Assembly: GCA_030549335.1 (NCBI GenBank)
Contig: JAUKPH010000023.1
Coordinates: 558,001 to 622,000, forward strand
Direction of reading: 5' to 3'
Length of the DNA: 64,000 bases
Source: Pontederia crassipes
Lineage: Eukaryota; Streptophyta; Magnoliopsida; Commelinales; Pontederiaceae
The notes under the pieces were generated by a model. That model saw only the letters and a program-made list of their open reading frames with translations, did not search any database and was not told the origin of the DNA. Positions within the stretch are counted from its first letter, which is position 1; the number at the start of each line of letters is the position of its first letter. Of this stretch, positions 1-11,791 are shown in pieces. A program made the position numbers and the translations under genes.

Positions 1-1136
1 AGATGTAGCAATCATAATATTCTACCAGTACAGAAGAAATGCAGAACATGAATAGCATAGAATGATAGATCAACACACTAACTATGCAGAAATACAACAC
101 TAATGGCAGATCAGATAAATACAATATGATTCCTAGGTATAGCATATCAAAATCATCACATAACATTCAAAAAATTGACTATATGTCTTCATATCATTTG
201 CATGCTTATTCATGAATACGATGAGATCAGGTTGCTCGAAGTTCATGTCTAATCTATTTCGAGTTATGCAAGGTGATTTCAAGATCACTCACCTCTTTAC
301 GTGTTTGTCCTCACTTTGATTTGCTGAAATCTCTATCGGCCGCCTCTTCCGTGTCCTCTCTGTGCCCCTTCCTCCTCTGGACGACCTTCTCCTGCAGGAG
401 ATCACAATAAGACGTGAGAGGATGTCATCGAAAAGAGGTGCAGAGGGATATCAACATCTGACTAGTGCTTATTAGATGCAAATCAAGGGTATTTTTCTGG
501 CGGAGGTACGTGAGATGGACTGCAACAATGGACAATGGACTTCTACCAGTGTGGAAAATGAATGGGTTTTTTTTTTGCTACAGCATCTCCATTAGTTCTT
601 AGTCCGAAATTATCTCCCCATTAATGCCATAATCTCACTGCTTACTCACCATCCCACCTTTTTAGGGGTTTCTCTCTCCAACTGATCGTTTTTAGAGATA
701 GAGTGATCGTGTTTGCATTTCTTCAGGGTGGTTAGAGGGTCCTTGCTTCCAAATACAATCACACATGATTAGATGTGTTAATGTTATGCTATATTATTGG
801 TATGTATTATGGTATACATGTTAAGACATAAATTTCAATCCTAATTGTTAGAGCACGAAAGGTAATAGAAATTTGCCTATAATATAAAAATATGATTTTA
901 AAATGCAAGAATTTAGAAAAATAAAGCTCCGGTGCTTGTTCTTATATATATAATTAGTTAAAAGTGATTTTAATAAATTTAGTCGAGTTTTATTCAAGTA
1001 AAATGAAAACCCAATTCGAAAAATCTAAAAAACTTTGGACAAAAGTTTATATTTATATTTGTTGGTTATTTACTTTTATATGGAATCCACCTATTTACTA
1101 TAAATTGGATAACTAGTGGTATGTGCATCCATGTTA
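1..1136. other. Unassigned non-coding DNA left of the CACTA element
   Basis: I see no coding region, structural RNA or recognisable repeat boundary here. The first 300 bases are rich in CAT/ATC words. A C/T-rich stretch around 330-400 could be transcribed leader or LTR sequence but shows no reading frame. The last bases (1134-1136, tta) are the left target-site duplication of the CACTA element. Confidence 0.5.
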
Positions 1137-1160
1137 CACTACAAGAAAATTACTTTTTAC

Positions 1161-1675
1161 CGACGGTTCTTTCGATGGACAGTGTCCGTGCAAAAAAGGG
1201 GGCGTCGCAAATATTTTGCGACGGTTTCTTCTGAACCGTCGGTATTACAGACGGTCTAGCTGGCGGGCGCGACAGTCGAACGTTAAATATCGACGGGGCG
1301 AACCGTCAATATTATCGACGGTTAGGACCGCCGATATATATCGACGGTTTGAACCGACAATAGTATTGACGGTTCGAGCCGTCGATATTTATCAGCGGCT
1401 TAAATCGTCGATAGTATCGGCGGTTCGTGCCGTCGATATCTATCGACGGCTTGAACCATGTATACTATCGACGGTTTTAACCGCCGATATATATCGGCGA
1501 CTTGAACCGTCGATAGTATCGACGGTTCAAACCGTCGACAATCTTGTATCGACGGTTTTACTCGTGGGCTACGACCGTCGATAATTGTGTACCGACGGAT
1601 ATAATCGTCGGTAAGTATCGAAAAAATCCGCTGAATATTGCAATATTTCAGTTGTTTCCGACGGTCAGGACCGTC
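1161..1675. repeat. Left subterminal repeat array of the CACTA element
   Basis: A short motif of the form atcgacggtt followed by its complement aaccgtcgat recurs many times in both orientations. In En/Spm elements such subterminal motifs are the binding sites of the TNPA protein. The same motif fills the other end (9933-10555) and the left end of the truncated copy at 33.1 kb, so this is the family's recognition sequence. A short coding-looking frame over it is an artefact of the periodicity. Confidence 0.85.
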
Positions 1676-1699
1676 GAAAATATAAAAAAATTTAAAAAA

Positions 1700-2610
1700 A
1701 ATAGTGAATTCACAGATAATTCACACATATAATACAACACATTTGATCCATAATGGAACGGCATAACGTAATTCACAGATAATTCACATCACATCACATC
1801 ACAGATTCAATTACATCACATCACAAATAATTCAATTCGGCATAACGTAATCCAAACATGATCCATAATGGAACGAGATAATGGAACGGCACAATTAATT
1901 CACATAATCCAAACATGAAACAAATTGAACATCACATAATGGAACGACATAACGTATTCGTCACGACAAATAGCTGAAGTTCAATTCGCATAAGTCTTGA
2001 TCGCAAAACATCACTGCACAAAATTGAAATAGAGTAAAAGTTATAACATATGAAAATGCAAAAAAAAAACATGAATTCAGTTTTGTTAAGTGTTGAAGAG
2101 CAAAATCTAAAGTGCGCACTAAATTGAATCTAAAATCTAAAATATAAAAACATAATTTGAATTTAACATCAACATAATTTGATAAATTCAATAGAAGATG
2201 CGTAAACTAACAAGCTAACGCCGAATCTCAAAATTGAAGCAAAATCGAGCATAATCATCCAAAATAATAGAAAGAGGCATATGACTTTTAATCATCATTA
2301 CCATTTAAATCCAAAATGCCAAAGTTATCATTAAAATAAGGTTTCTAAGTTTTTTTCCTATGATTTCATGCGGTGATCAGGAAGTATGTTGAAGTTCATG
2401 ACCAATCAGGAAAAATAGGAAACATAAACTACAAGTATATTTATTTATACTAAGTACTGACATTTACATGATCCAGCTGTTTGCACTCCATCTCCGGTGA
2501 AAACTTTGAAAGTCTAAAGATCTAACTGAAAGGGATGAAGAGTAAAATCTAAGTTAGTACCCATGTTGATGTCAAAGTGCACATGAATCTAATGAGTACA
2601 ATGAACCATC
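1700..2610. other. AT-rich non-coding spacer inside the CACTA element
   Basis: This stretch between the left subterminal array and the TNPA-like gene is dominated by short words such as aattcacat and catcacat, and by a repeated phrase containing ataatggaac. It is probably the 3' untranslated and spacer region of the element. I see no gene in it. Confidence 0.5.
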
Positions 2611-2613
2611 AGA

Positions 2614-4524
2614 TTAAAGCAAATTCCAAAAATAATTATGTATTATATATGAATCTATCTCGGCGTCGTCGTCATTCAATTCGCCACGCATGAAGGCACG
2701 CATCATTTTCTTCATTTCAAGCCTGTTACGATGTTCACGTTCTTCGAATTCCTTTCTGACCTCTTCCCTAATCTTGATGGTCACCTGATCCACAATTTCT
2801 TGCATACTAGAAGGAGATGAACCTAAAGTACTTCGTCGACCATATCCAATATCTGTGTCACTCACAGAAGATCCAAGTCCGTAAATGCGACCCTTCTTCA
2901 TGCCGACGTGGTCCGTCCAAAGTTGTCTTGGGGTCAACGGTGTGGTCCCCTCCTGCGTGGCTTGCGTAATATGATCAACTTCTTTTGTTTTATAAGACTC
3001 CTAAAATATAAAGAAAATAATTAACTACAAACGATGACTAGGTGATCGACTTCAAAGTTTTGTTAATTAATTATTAACTTGCAATTTAGAAAAAAATAAA
3101 GGCACAAAAATTTACATACATATGTCTCCCTGGCATAATTCGAAACCCATTCTTTGTTCTTCTTCTGATGGGTTCGGAGAAATATTTCGTCCTGAGTAGG
3201 TGGTCTACCCGTCTCTTTCTCCTGCAATGAGATAATATTTTAAAATTTGCAACTTAAAGTATAATATTTTCTCGACACTTACCATTTTCTTAAAGTATAA
3301 TATTTCATCCTGAGTTCGGAGAAAGACCTTACCATTTTCTTAACAATCGTGCTCATGGATAGACATCCGCCCGAATGCAAGCACGCTCCCTGGTCGGACT
3401 CTCGACTGGTTTTTGCTTTTTCGCATTTCACTTTGTACCCCTCGGTGGACCACTTTCCTAGCAAATCGATCCAAACGGCCTCAGGGATCCAATTGGGTCG
3501 TTCTCCGTCAGCTCGAGCTTCAGAAAGCATCGCGGACAATCTCTTCGAGCACCGAGAGTTAAAAGCCTTCCACATTTTTTTCCGTATGTTCGGGCTCCCA
3601 CCACACATCAGCCTATAAGTGTTTAAAAATAATTAATGTATTACGAAGAAAAATATTAATGATCATGTTGGCTTCTAATGATACCTGAAATTCATTAAAT
3701 AACATCTGTCTCGTGGCATAAGGAACTTCCCTCCATGTAAGCCACGCTTCAGTATACCTATGTCGCAACACTTTAGTAACTGCTGCAGCCGCTGGTTTCG
3801 ACGGTACAAATCTGGAAGGACACAGAATTATAAAATGTCATGGCTGAATCAAAGCATGAATAAGGATTCGATATACATAAAATAACACTTACCCTAAATT
3901 TCCATCTGGCTGCACGTATGCTTTGTAAACACTATTTGACGAAGTCTAGTCCGAGTCTTCCACGGAACAATGAGCTCTGACGGGTTGTTGTGGCAATTGT
4001 GTATCCAAGTCCGCAATATCAGCGTGAGAGGAAGGACCCGACGGAGAAGAAGAACGTTCTATTATGCGAATGCTCGTGGCTGATCTAGGAGCTGACGGAG
4101 GAGAAGAACGCTCTGTTATGCGAATGCCCGTTACTGATATAGGAGCAGACGGAGTACTGAGAGCTCTAGGGACGACCGACTCCTTTCCTTTGCTTTTACT
4201 TTTAACAAATCGATACATCTGTATAGTACAAAATTTATTCCAAGTCAAATTCATAATTGACAAAAAATTCAAATGTCACAACGTCTCGACCTGACTATGT
4301 TCGGCTACGTCTTGTGTTGCATCTTGAGGAACGGAATTGTACGTATAACTCGAGAACCTCCTAATATTCGGAGGCGCTTATAAAAAATAAACAAATTAAT
4401 TCGAATAAGCTTTTGCGAAAAATTCTTCTGATCATTATTTCAAACACTCACGAGATGGTAGCGAATATAAGAATGCATCGTCCGCGTCAGGCATCCGTTG
4501 ATCCGATTGTTTGTCCACATGCAT
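2614..4524 (-). CDS. TNPA-like protein, Ptta/En/Spm plant transposase family (multi-exon)
   Basis: Exons read by eye on the minus strand are about 4524-4455 (start MHVDKQSD), 4380-4287, 4218-3940 (Ser/Pro-rich, duplicated GIRI.ERSS phrase), 3812-3686 (WLTWREVPYATRQMLF), 3620-3330, 3224-3120 (GRPPTQDEIFLRTHQKK) and 3000-2614. The segment with RPNWIPEAVW, the GCLSM stretch and the TGRPPTQDEIF stretch is the signature of the Ptta/En/Spm family that accompanies plant CACTA transposases. The last exon ends in a charged, probably coiled-coil region (RKEFEEREHRNRLEMKKM). By analogy with maize TNPA it should bind the subterminal motifs. No nonsense codon was seen, but the frame at the 3620 acceptor is uncertain. 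Confidence 0.72.
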
Positions 4525-4671
4525 CACTAACGCCTCAAACAAACTATTGGCTCAAACAAAATGAATATGAGTCGTAAATGAACAATCCATAAGATGACAA
4601 CATTCGTAATAAAATATCCTAGTTGTAAGGTAAAAAAAATTGATAATTCGTGACGACAAGTAAAGACACCT

Positions 4672-5560
4672 TTACTCATCATTTGAATTTTCACATGACT
4701 GGTACCCGTCATCATCATCATCATCAGAAGTCGTCGTAGTTTCAAATTCATCTTCGTCCGAATCCTTTTCATCATTTTGTATGTCGACGTTATCGAAGTC
4801 TTCAAATACGTGTTCCGAATCCTGTAGATCGTCGACTAATTCGGTGTCGACAATAGGGGCCACAGACGTTTGCGAGTCATCTTGAAAGGCACATTGGAAT
4901 GCACCATCAACTTCTATCCTGCTTCTTGCCTTCGTCTTTATTACAACCCACCATTGTGATTTGTCCCTGGTCTTCTCCGGATATGGCACATAATATACTT
5001 GTCTTGTAGAAGACGGAATAATGAAAGGATCAAAATGATCATAACACCTATTGTGACGTATTTCCACTATTTTGAAATTTTTGTGAACTCGCACCCCTCT
5101 CCTTTCCTTTGGATCAAACCAATTACACTCAAATAATGTGACTTTATTACCTCCAGTATATTGCAGCTGAATAATATCTTTGAGAACACCGTAGTAGTCA
5201 CGCTCATTTTCTCCGTCCGTGGATCCCATGACACATACTCCACTGTTCACGGTTTTCTTCCCGATCGACCAAGTTTCAGTATGAAACTTATAACCATTCA
5301 CAAAATACACCGGCCAACTTTTCACCTCTCGAGCCGGTCCCCATGCCAAATTATGGAGACCAGACGCCGTGCCGGTATTGAGAACCTAATATGAAAATAA
5401 ATGAGTATAGTAGACGCTGAAGACATCAAATTGTTTAGAATATTTTGAGAATTACGTGTTCCTTAAACCACGGTGCGAAGTCATTCTCGATTCTATCTTG
5501 TACATGTTCTTCAGGGACAATGTAGTATTGCAAGAAAGCATTATATACGAAGTGATGGCT
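4672..5560 (-). CDS. C-terminal exons of the CACTA transposase gene (DUF4216 region)
   Basis: One exon at about 5553-5450 carries YIVPEEHVQDRIENDFAPWF. A second at about 5387-4672 carries VKSWPVYFVNGYKFHTETW, DYYGVLKDIIQLQY, LFECNWFDP and VYYVPYPEK. These are typical of the DUF4216 domain that closes plant TNP2-type transposase proteins. A splice acceptor (attag before gttctc, read on the minus strand) sits at about 5388. The exon ends in a long acidic tail containing a run of six aspartates, then a stop at 4672. It belongs to the same gene as the two segments to its right. This part has no internal stop. Confidence 0.8.
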
Positions 5561-5630
5561 AAATCAAAATGGTGTTTGGGAAGACGTTAAAGAAAAGAAC
5601 GCATGGATATTAAACTTACTTAATGTAGCC

Positions 5631-6086
5631 TTACACCTCTGGCGTGTTTAGAAGAACATGATTCGTGGCATACTTGAATTCTACATCACTGAGCCATCTA
5701 CTCCTTGGCTTCCCAAAATGTCGTCCTAACTGATTGAAGAGCGACAAAGATGCCATGTCAGACTGTTCTTTTGGAACTTCATCATTTCGATGGACTCTGG
5801 TCCTCGCATACTTAACATGGGACTCGAAGTAGTAAGAACAGAAGTATGAAATCTCTTGAATCATATACGCTTCACAAATGGATCCTTCGACACGTGCTTT
5901 GTTCTTAATCGTCCTTTTTATTCGATTGAGATATCTTTCAAAAGGATACATCCACCTATATTGTACTGGTCCACGTACCCTTGCCTCATATGGCAGATGA
6001 ATAGGTAAGTGCTCCATGGAATCAAAGAATCCCGGTGAAAATATTTGTTCTAACTTACATAATGTTATCGGAATATTACGTTCTAA
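5631..6086 (-). pseudogene. DUF4218 segment of the CACTA transposase gene
   Basis: The phrases FFDSMEHLPIHLPYEA, GPVQYRWMYPFERYL and KNKARVEGSICEAY identify the DUF4218 domain that follows the TNP2 core in plant CACTA transposases. The segment is in the same frame as the TNP2 core and is separated from it by one TAA codon at 6087-6089, so one base change appears to have cut the protein in two. It ends near a splice donor at about 5630. Confidence 0.82.
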
Positions 6087-7883
6087 TTAGATCATATTTT
6101 CCACCGTTAATGTTGTAGAACACAATTCTTTGAAGAATTGACTCAACTCCGTTATCGGCTTCCAAATCTTATCCGGGAGTGAAGAAAAAGCAGTAGGAAG
6201 CAAAGTTTCCATGAATATGTGGCAGTCGTGACTTTTCATGCCAAACAAACACAAGTTATTCATGTCCACACATCGGGTCAGATTTGATGCATAACCATCC
6301 GGCATTCTCAGCTCTTGGATCCAGCGACACACTTGGGTCTTCTGCTCCTTAGTGAGAACATAACTTGCTTTTGGTTTAGATAATCTTCCGTTAGGTAAAG
6401 TCACTAAGTGCAACTCTGGCCTTCGACAGTACTCCTTCAAATCTAGTCTCGCCTTGAGGTTGTCCTTTGTTTTACCCTTAATGTCCATTACGGCGTTGAA
6501 TACATTTTCAAACACATTTCTCTCAATGTGCATGACGTCCAAGTTATGACGTATCAAACAATCAGACCAATAAGGTAAATCCCAGAATATACTTCGTTTG
6601 GTCCAATTATGACAAACACCATACTCATTGTATGTGACATTTGGGTCTTCGACAATTTTGCATAAAGCATTGACAATGCGACGTAATTGAGCTCCTGAGC
6701 GTCTGACCGGAGGCATGTCTTCTACAACCCTATTCCGTCGAAATGCATTTCGGTTATTTCTGTACGGATGATTAGCTATAAGAAATCGTCTATGGCAATC
6801 AAACCAACTCTTTTTACCCACATTTCTCAAATTGAACGCATCTGAGTGTTCCATGCAAGATGGACAAGCTAATTTTCCTACAGTCATCCAACTAGACAAC
6901 ATCCCGTAGGCTGGAAAGTCATTAACAATCCACAATAAGACAGCTCTCAATGTGAAATTTTGTTTGGTCGACACATCATAAGCGACGACACCATCCCACA
7001 GTTCTTTTAGCTCGTCTATTAGAGGTTGTAAATACACGTCTATTATCTGTTTAGGACTTTGAGGATTAGGAATAATGCATGTAAAAAACATATAAGGTGC
7101 GGACATACAAATCCCAGGTGGCAAATTATAAGGTGTTATTGTTACCGGCCAACATGAATAAGGAACTGAAGTCTGACCATATGGTGTAAAACCATCTGCG
7201 CATAATCCGAACCTTATGTTCCTTTGGTCCCTAGCAAAATCAGGATGCTTACGATCAAAATGTTTCCTCGCTTCACCATCCGATGGGTGAAGCATGACAC
7301 CTTCAGAAGTATTATGTTGTGCATGCCACTTCATTTGCGACGCTAACCCTATAGACGAGTATAGTCTTTTAAGCCTTGGAATAACAGGCAAATAATGCAT
7401 TCTTTTCACAGCGACTTGAGACTTGTTAGTCACTTTATATCGTCCGGCCCCACAAAACTTGCATTCATTTAGATAGATGTCCTCGTCGTAATATAACATA
7501 CAACCATCATGACAACAATCTATTTTAGTTGAGCCAAGACCAAGTTTACTGACCAATCTTTTTGTCCTATAAAAATTTTCAGGAATACGAGCCCCAGTTG
7601 GTGTGACATCTTTTAAAATATCTAGAAATGCATCAAAATATGCTTGTGAAATATTATGGTCGGCTTTCAGATTCAACAATCTAACAGCAAGTGATAGTTC
7701 CGAATGACTTTCACACCCAGGCCATAAGGGTTGGCTCGATGCGTTTAGTAAGTCATAAAAATCTCTTGCTTCTGGATTTGGTGCCTCTTCATTCTGCTCA
7801 AATCTAATATTGTCATACTCAGTTGCAGATGTGTCATAAACAGACTGTTCATATTGCGAAGCAAATGTTGGTTCAGGATCCAC
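6087..7883 (-). pseudogene. TNP2-like transposase core of the CACTA element
   Basis: A 598-codon frame matches the TNP2/Transposase_21 family (TNPD of En/Spm), the catalytic subunit that cuts CACTA ends. Recognisable phrases are CPSCMEHSDAF, IRHNLDVMHIERNVFENVF, KARLDLKEYCRRPELHL and FGMKSHDCHIFMETLLP. The cysteine/histidine phrases around CPSCMEH and SHDCHIF are conserved in the family. The frame is open upstream of 7883 into the N-terminal segment, so the listed start is not the true one. It terminates at a TAA (6087-6089) directly after LTVENMI, where related proteins read on into the DUF4218 domain. I therefore call it a recently disrupted transposase. Confidence 0.88.
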
Positions 7884-8186
7884 AAAATGAAGACCTGGAT
7901 TTGGGATGCTTGTCGAAGGCGCTCCTTCGCCTAAATCATCCCATTCCCAATAATTGGGTTTGAAACCCTTTCTATATAAGTGAACTTTGACAGTCTTTAT
8001 CGTCTATAACTTTGTGCTAGCACATTTCAAACAAGGACACCTAATTGTTCCCTCCCGCTGAAATTGTAAAGATTGACAAGCCACAGTAACATAATAGTCA
8101 ACGCCATCTATAAATTCTTGTGTCAAGCCTCTACGACCAGGATTATTTCTTTTGTACATTCATCAACGATCGTTCAAGTATGACAT
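7884..8186 (-). pseudogene. N-terminal transposase-associated domain, broken by stops
   Basis: The minus strand reads MSYLNDR, two adjacent TGA codons, then MYKRNNPGRRGLTQEFIDGV, CPCLKC, a TAG and VHLYRKGFKPNYWEWDD. This is the transposase-associated domain found at the start of plant TNP2 proteins, including its CxCxxC zinc-ligand cluster. The two TGA codons fall where the family usually has the end of a D-R-x-W-M motif. The ATG at 8184-8186 fits the family start. The stops make this end of the protein non-functional as read, unless the TAG lies in a small intron. Confidence 0.75.
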
Positions 8187-9430
8187 AATGACTGCATTAT
8201 TTGCAAATCATAAAAAAATTCAGTGATACAAAATTGTATAAGGAAAGAAAAAAAGTTTATGAAACAACTGAGGAAGAACAGATTGTTTAGCTAATGTTTA
8301 CTAATCATACTGCTAGGTATAATGATAGCATACACATATACACCTGTACATTTACTCTATGTAATCAATGGACTTATTGCTGTTTCGGTTGTCATCTCAA
8401 TTTAGGGTAGAGATTGCACGTATTTTGTGGTCGTCCTTCTAAATTTTATCTTTTTGGAACACAATTCAGCTTCTATTTCCGAAAGATGTGGAGGCAAGGA
8501 AAGATGTTGTAACTGCAGTTTCACACAGTGGTGAAACACGTCACGCGACCACCGTGAAAGCAAGCAACATAAACAATTCACTCAGAACCAATAGTAGAAA
8601 TAGCACCACAATAGCAGCTAGAGCTTCACATAATTTTTTAAAACAACAAAGGTCATTGCAGAAGTGGACTCGGAGTTGTCGGTGAAAATCACGAATAAAA
8701 AACATAACTGTCCTTTGAGGATAAAAAATATTATGCAATCCATTTGAGCTTTAACTGAAGTTCCTTTCAAGTACAACATTGCCATAGATTGTGTAATAGG
8801 GCTGCAGACCTTTTGGTTGATATTGATAAATCTCAGGGTTTCAAAATTTTTTGTAAGGAGGATCTTCCTTGTAATCTTCTTAGTATCTTGTATCAAGATG
8901 TCCTTTGGCATGCAAATTAATAGTTAACTCTTTCGTTAAAAAGAAAAATACTTCCTGGTTCAGATAGGACATTTAACATAGAATATAGATTCTGTGTCGA
9001 TCTTCAGAAAGAACCATTGAGATGGGCCCACCTTCATTAGTGGCAATGTCTTATTACTATTTTCCCGTCAAAGGATTACTTCATCAATGTGTTCTCAGTT
9101 GTGTCATTATTGTATTTTCAATGTCTGGTTGAGAATGAAAATTATGATAACTTTGCCTATGAACATGTTTTCGAAATAAAATATATATAGATAAAATTTC
9201 ATGCAATTTTTATTTGAAGCTAAAAATCATTCACTATCTTTCAGGGTGGAAGAATAAATTATTCTGTCATATGAAAGATTATAAGATTATTTTGATATCT
9301 TAAGTATATATAACATAATTGTCTAGCTACGAAGCATGCTTGGTCCTGACTATCATGATTGTAACCGAGTCACGTGGCTTAATTGATATTTGAAATTGCT
9401 CATGGACCTATGCGCGGAAGCTTTTTTGCT
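8187..9430. other. 5' leader or intron region of the CACTA element
   Basis: Non-coding sequence between the transposase start and the GC-rich array. I see no domain or clear repeat in it. In En/Spm the first exon is untranslated and separated from the coding exons by an intron, so a long intron is the simplest reading. Confidence 0.4.
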
Positions 9431-9434
9431 CACG

Positions 9435-9740
9435 GATTTGGCCGCCACCAGAAGGGCGGCCGGATCTGGCCGCCGCCGCGCAAGGGCGGCCGGATATGGC
9501 CGCCGCGCGCGGAGGGCGGCCGGATCTGGCCGCCGCACGGAGGGCGGCTGGATCTGGCCGCCGCACGGAGGGCGGCCGGATCTGGCCTCCGTCACGCAAG
9601 GGCGGCCGGATCTGGCCGTCGCGCGCGGAGGGCGGCCGGATCTGGCCGCCGCGCGCGGAGGGCGGCCGGATCTGGCCGCCGCGCGCGAATAATGGCCGGA
9701 TCTGGCCGCCGCACGGAGGGCGGCCGGATTTGGTCGCCGG
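9435..9740. repeat. GC-rich 28-30-bp minisatellite in the CACTA 5' leader
   Basis: About ten tandem units of 28-30 bp share the core ggccggatctggcc, which is nearly its own reverse complement, joined by gccgcgcgcggaggg-type spacers. The array is extremely GC- and CpG-rich in an AT-rich neighbourhood. It lies 0.8-1.1 kb inside the element's 5' end, upstream of the transposase start. Maize Spm has a GC-rich untranslated first exon (the downstream control region) whose methylation controls activity, and this array sits in the comparable place. Open frames on both strands here are artefacts of the repeat. Confidence 0.9.
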
Positions 9741-9932
9741 AGAGACCAATATATATCCAAGGAGGGCGGGGATCGGACCTACCTGCGCCGGAGATTCTAG
9801 TCGGCGGCGGCAAACGCGGGAGGTGGTCGACGGCCGGACGAACAGCGGACGAAACGGCGGCCGGACGTACCGGCGGACGAACGTTCAAAACGTTCAAAGT
9901 AAGAGTGGGGTCGGATTTTTATATAACCACTT

Positions 9933-10555
9933 TTCGACGGTCAAAATCGCCGCAACATAGGTAAATATAATATTATATTAATTCACGTTTCGACGGCTCG
10001 AATCCGCTGGAAAAACCGTCGATAGTTTCGACGGTTATTCAAACCGTCGAAATATCGACGGTTTTAGCCGTCGATTCCCATAATAATAAATTTTCAAGAC
10101 ATCAACAGATCTATAGTTTGTGTAAATTTTAAATTTCCATTTTTGACGGTTGAGACCGTCGAAAACAATTAAGTTAGAATATTTTATTTAAATACTATCG
10201 ACGGATATGACCGCCGGAATATCGACGGTTGCTTCGAACGTCGCAAATTTTGACGGTCAAAACCGTCGATAAGTTCAATAATTGTACGGAACCAATGTTG
10301 AAATATTTCGACGGTTCAGACCGCTGGAAGTTTCGACGGTTAGATAAACCGCCGAAATTATCGACGGTCATAACCGTCGAAGTATAAATATTTTCGACGG
10401 AACCTTTCGACGAATTAAGAACCGTCGAAAGTTTAGACGGCTAAAACCGTCAAAAATTATTCGACGAAAATGTCGACGGTTTGGAAGATCCGCCGAAAAA
10501 ACCGTCGATATTTTAGACGGATGTCGGACCGTCGAAAATGAACCATCGAAAATAC
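9933..10555. repeat. Right subterminal repeat array of the CACTA element
   Basis: Many copies of the cgacggtt / aaccgtcg motif in both orientations, often as inverted pairs a few bases apart (for example around 10015-10070 and 10195-10280). They mirror the array at 1161-1675 and are the presumed TNPA binding sites at the 5' end, close to the expected promoter. Confidence 0.85.
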
Positions 10556-10575
10556 GACTTTTTCTTGTAGTGTTA

Positions 10576-11786
10576 GTGTGATATATAAGTGCATACATCT
10601 AAAACATGTTAAATCATTTGAAATGTAAATTTTTATATTAATGCTCAGTAAAGTTTTATTGTTATTTGTGCTATTGAACATTTCATGTTATTTAATATCT
10701 CTCTATAATAACATATACATTATGAGTTATCAACTTACTAAGAAATTTTTAGCTCACTTTGTTATTTTCAACATTTTTTAGATTAATATAGTTGTTTGGA
10801 CTTTTGTTGTGATGTCAAGAGAATTTGTTATATATGTTATGTGTGTCTAATTTTGTACATTGTAAAAACACTATTTTGTTAGATGAAAAACTTGAGTGTG
10901 TTATTTTCTCTAAATGACTAATATAAATTGCTTGGTGAAATTTTTGTTGTTGCGAGTCTTGAATTAAAATATCCGTCCATAGAAGTTCTTGTCATATGAT
11001 CATGATGATTACAAATTTATGCTCAAAGGATCAATTTCATAATTTATTTTTATCACACTAAACTTTATGCTTATGGGAGGATTCTCTTTGATGTGCTGAT
11101 AGTTGCAAGTACATAATTGTCTTGCTTGGGTGGTGGCCGCACATAAATACTATTTGTTATATCGTTATGTCATTATGTTTGATACGTTGTGTTGTATTAA
11201 AAGCACCAAATCTTGAATGCTATGTATTATATGATGTGCTTGAAATATGATGTCAATTAATATATCGGTTAATGAAAGATTTAAAATGTTTATTTTCATA
11301 TATCGGTTAGGAGAGGAGGCTCCTCATGCGACGTGAGTCAAATTTCAAAATGTTACATTTTTTTTACTTAGATACAAGATGATCATGATCATATAATTAA
11401 CTAGGGAACACCCTCTCGCATTGTGCGATTAAAAATAATTTTAATATTCTTTTCTATTTTATCACCAACTTTAATTATTGGTAGATGATTAAAAATTTTT
11501 AAAACATAAGAAAAAAGGAAAAAAAGATAAATATGAATACTTTACAATGTTTCAAAAGTTTAAGCTTTATACATATACAATGTTTCAAATATAAATTTCA
11601 AAAAATTGCAAAAAAAAATTGTAGTAAGAATAATGAATGGAGAAAGTGGCTTGATGCATAGATATATACATATATATAAGATATTATTATGATTTAAGGA
11701 TTAAAAAACATAATGGAATATAAAGAGTCAACCTATAATTTATGAAAAAATAATCATGTTATTAATTTTAGTACACATTAATTAAG
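10576..11786. other. Unassigned AT-rich DNA
   Basis: No gene or element boundary was seen. The segment near 11700-11785 (ataaagagtcaac, aataatcatgtta, gtacacatta) resembles 12124-12190, so a diverged direct repeat surrounds the solo LTR. Confidence 0.45.
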
Positions 11787-11791
11787 GAATC

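Larger units (their letters stand above)
1137..10572 (-). mobile_element. Complete CACTA (En/Spm-type) DNA transposon, 9.4 kb
   Basis: The left end reads cactacaagaaaa and the right end reads ttttcttgtagtg, a terminal inverted repeat starting CACTA. The element is flanked by tta on both sides (1134-1136 and 10573-10575), the 3-bp target duplication expected for this superfamily. Both genes lie on the minus strand, so the functional 5' end is at 10572. In order from that end: subterminal motifs, a GC-rich tandem array, a TNPD/TNP2-like transposase gene (8186-4672), a TNPA-like gene (4524-2614) and the 3' subterminal motifs. All parts of an autonomous element are present, but the transposase frame has several nonsense codons, so this copy is probably dead unless supplied in trans. 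Confidence 0.93.

Noticed and set aside
1123..1732. A 153-codon frame rich in Tyr-Arg-Arg
   Set aside because: It is the translation of the subterminal cgacggtt array at the CACTA end.
9383..9964. Arg/Gly/Ala-rich frames on both strands (100-193 codons)
   Set aside because: They follow the minisatellite period in all frames, which is expected of a GC-rich tandem repeat and not of a gene.
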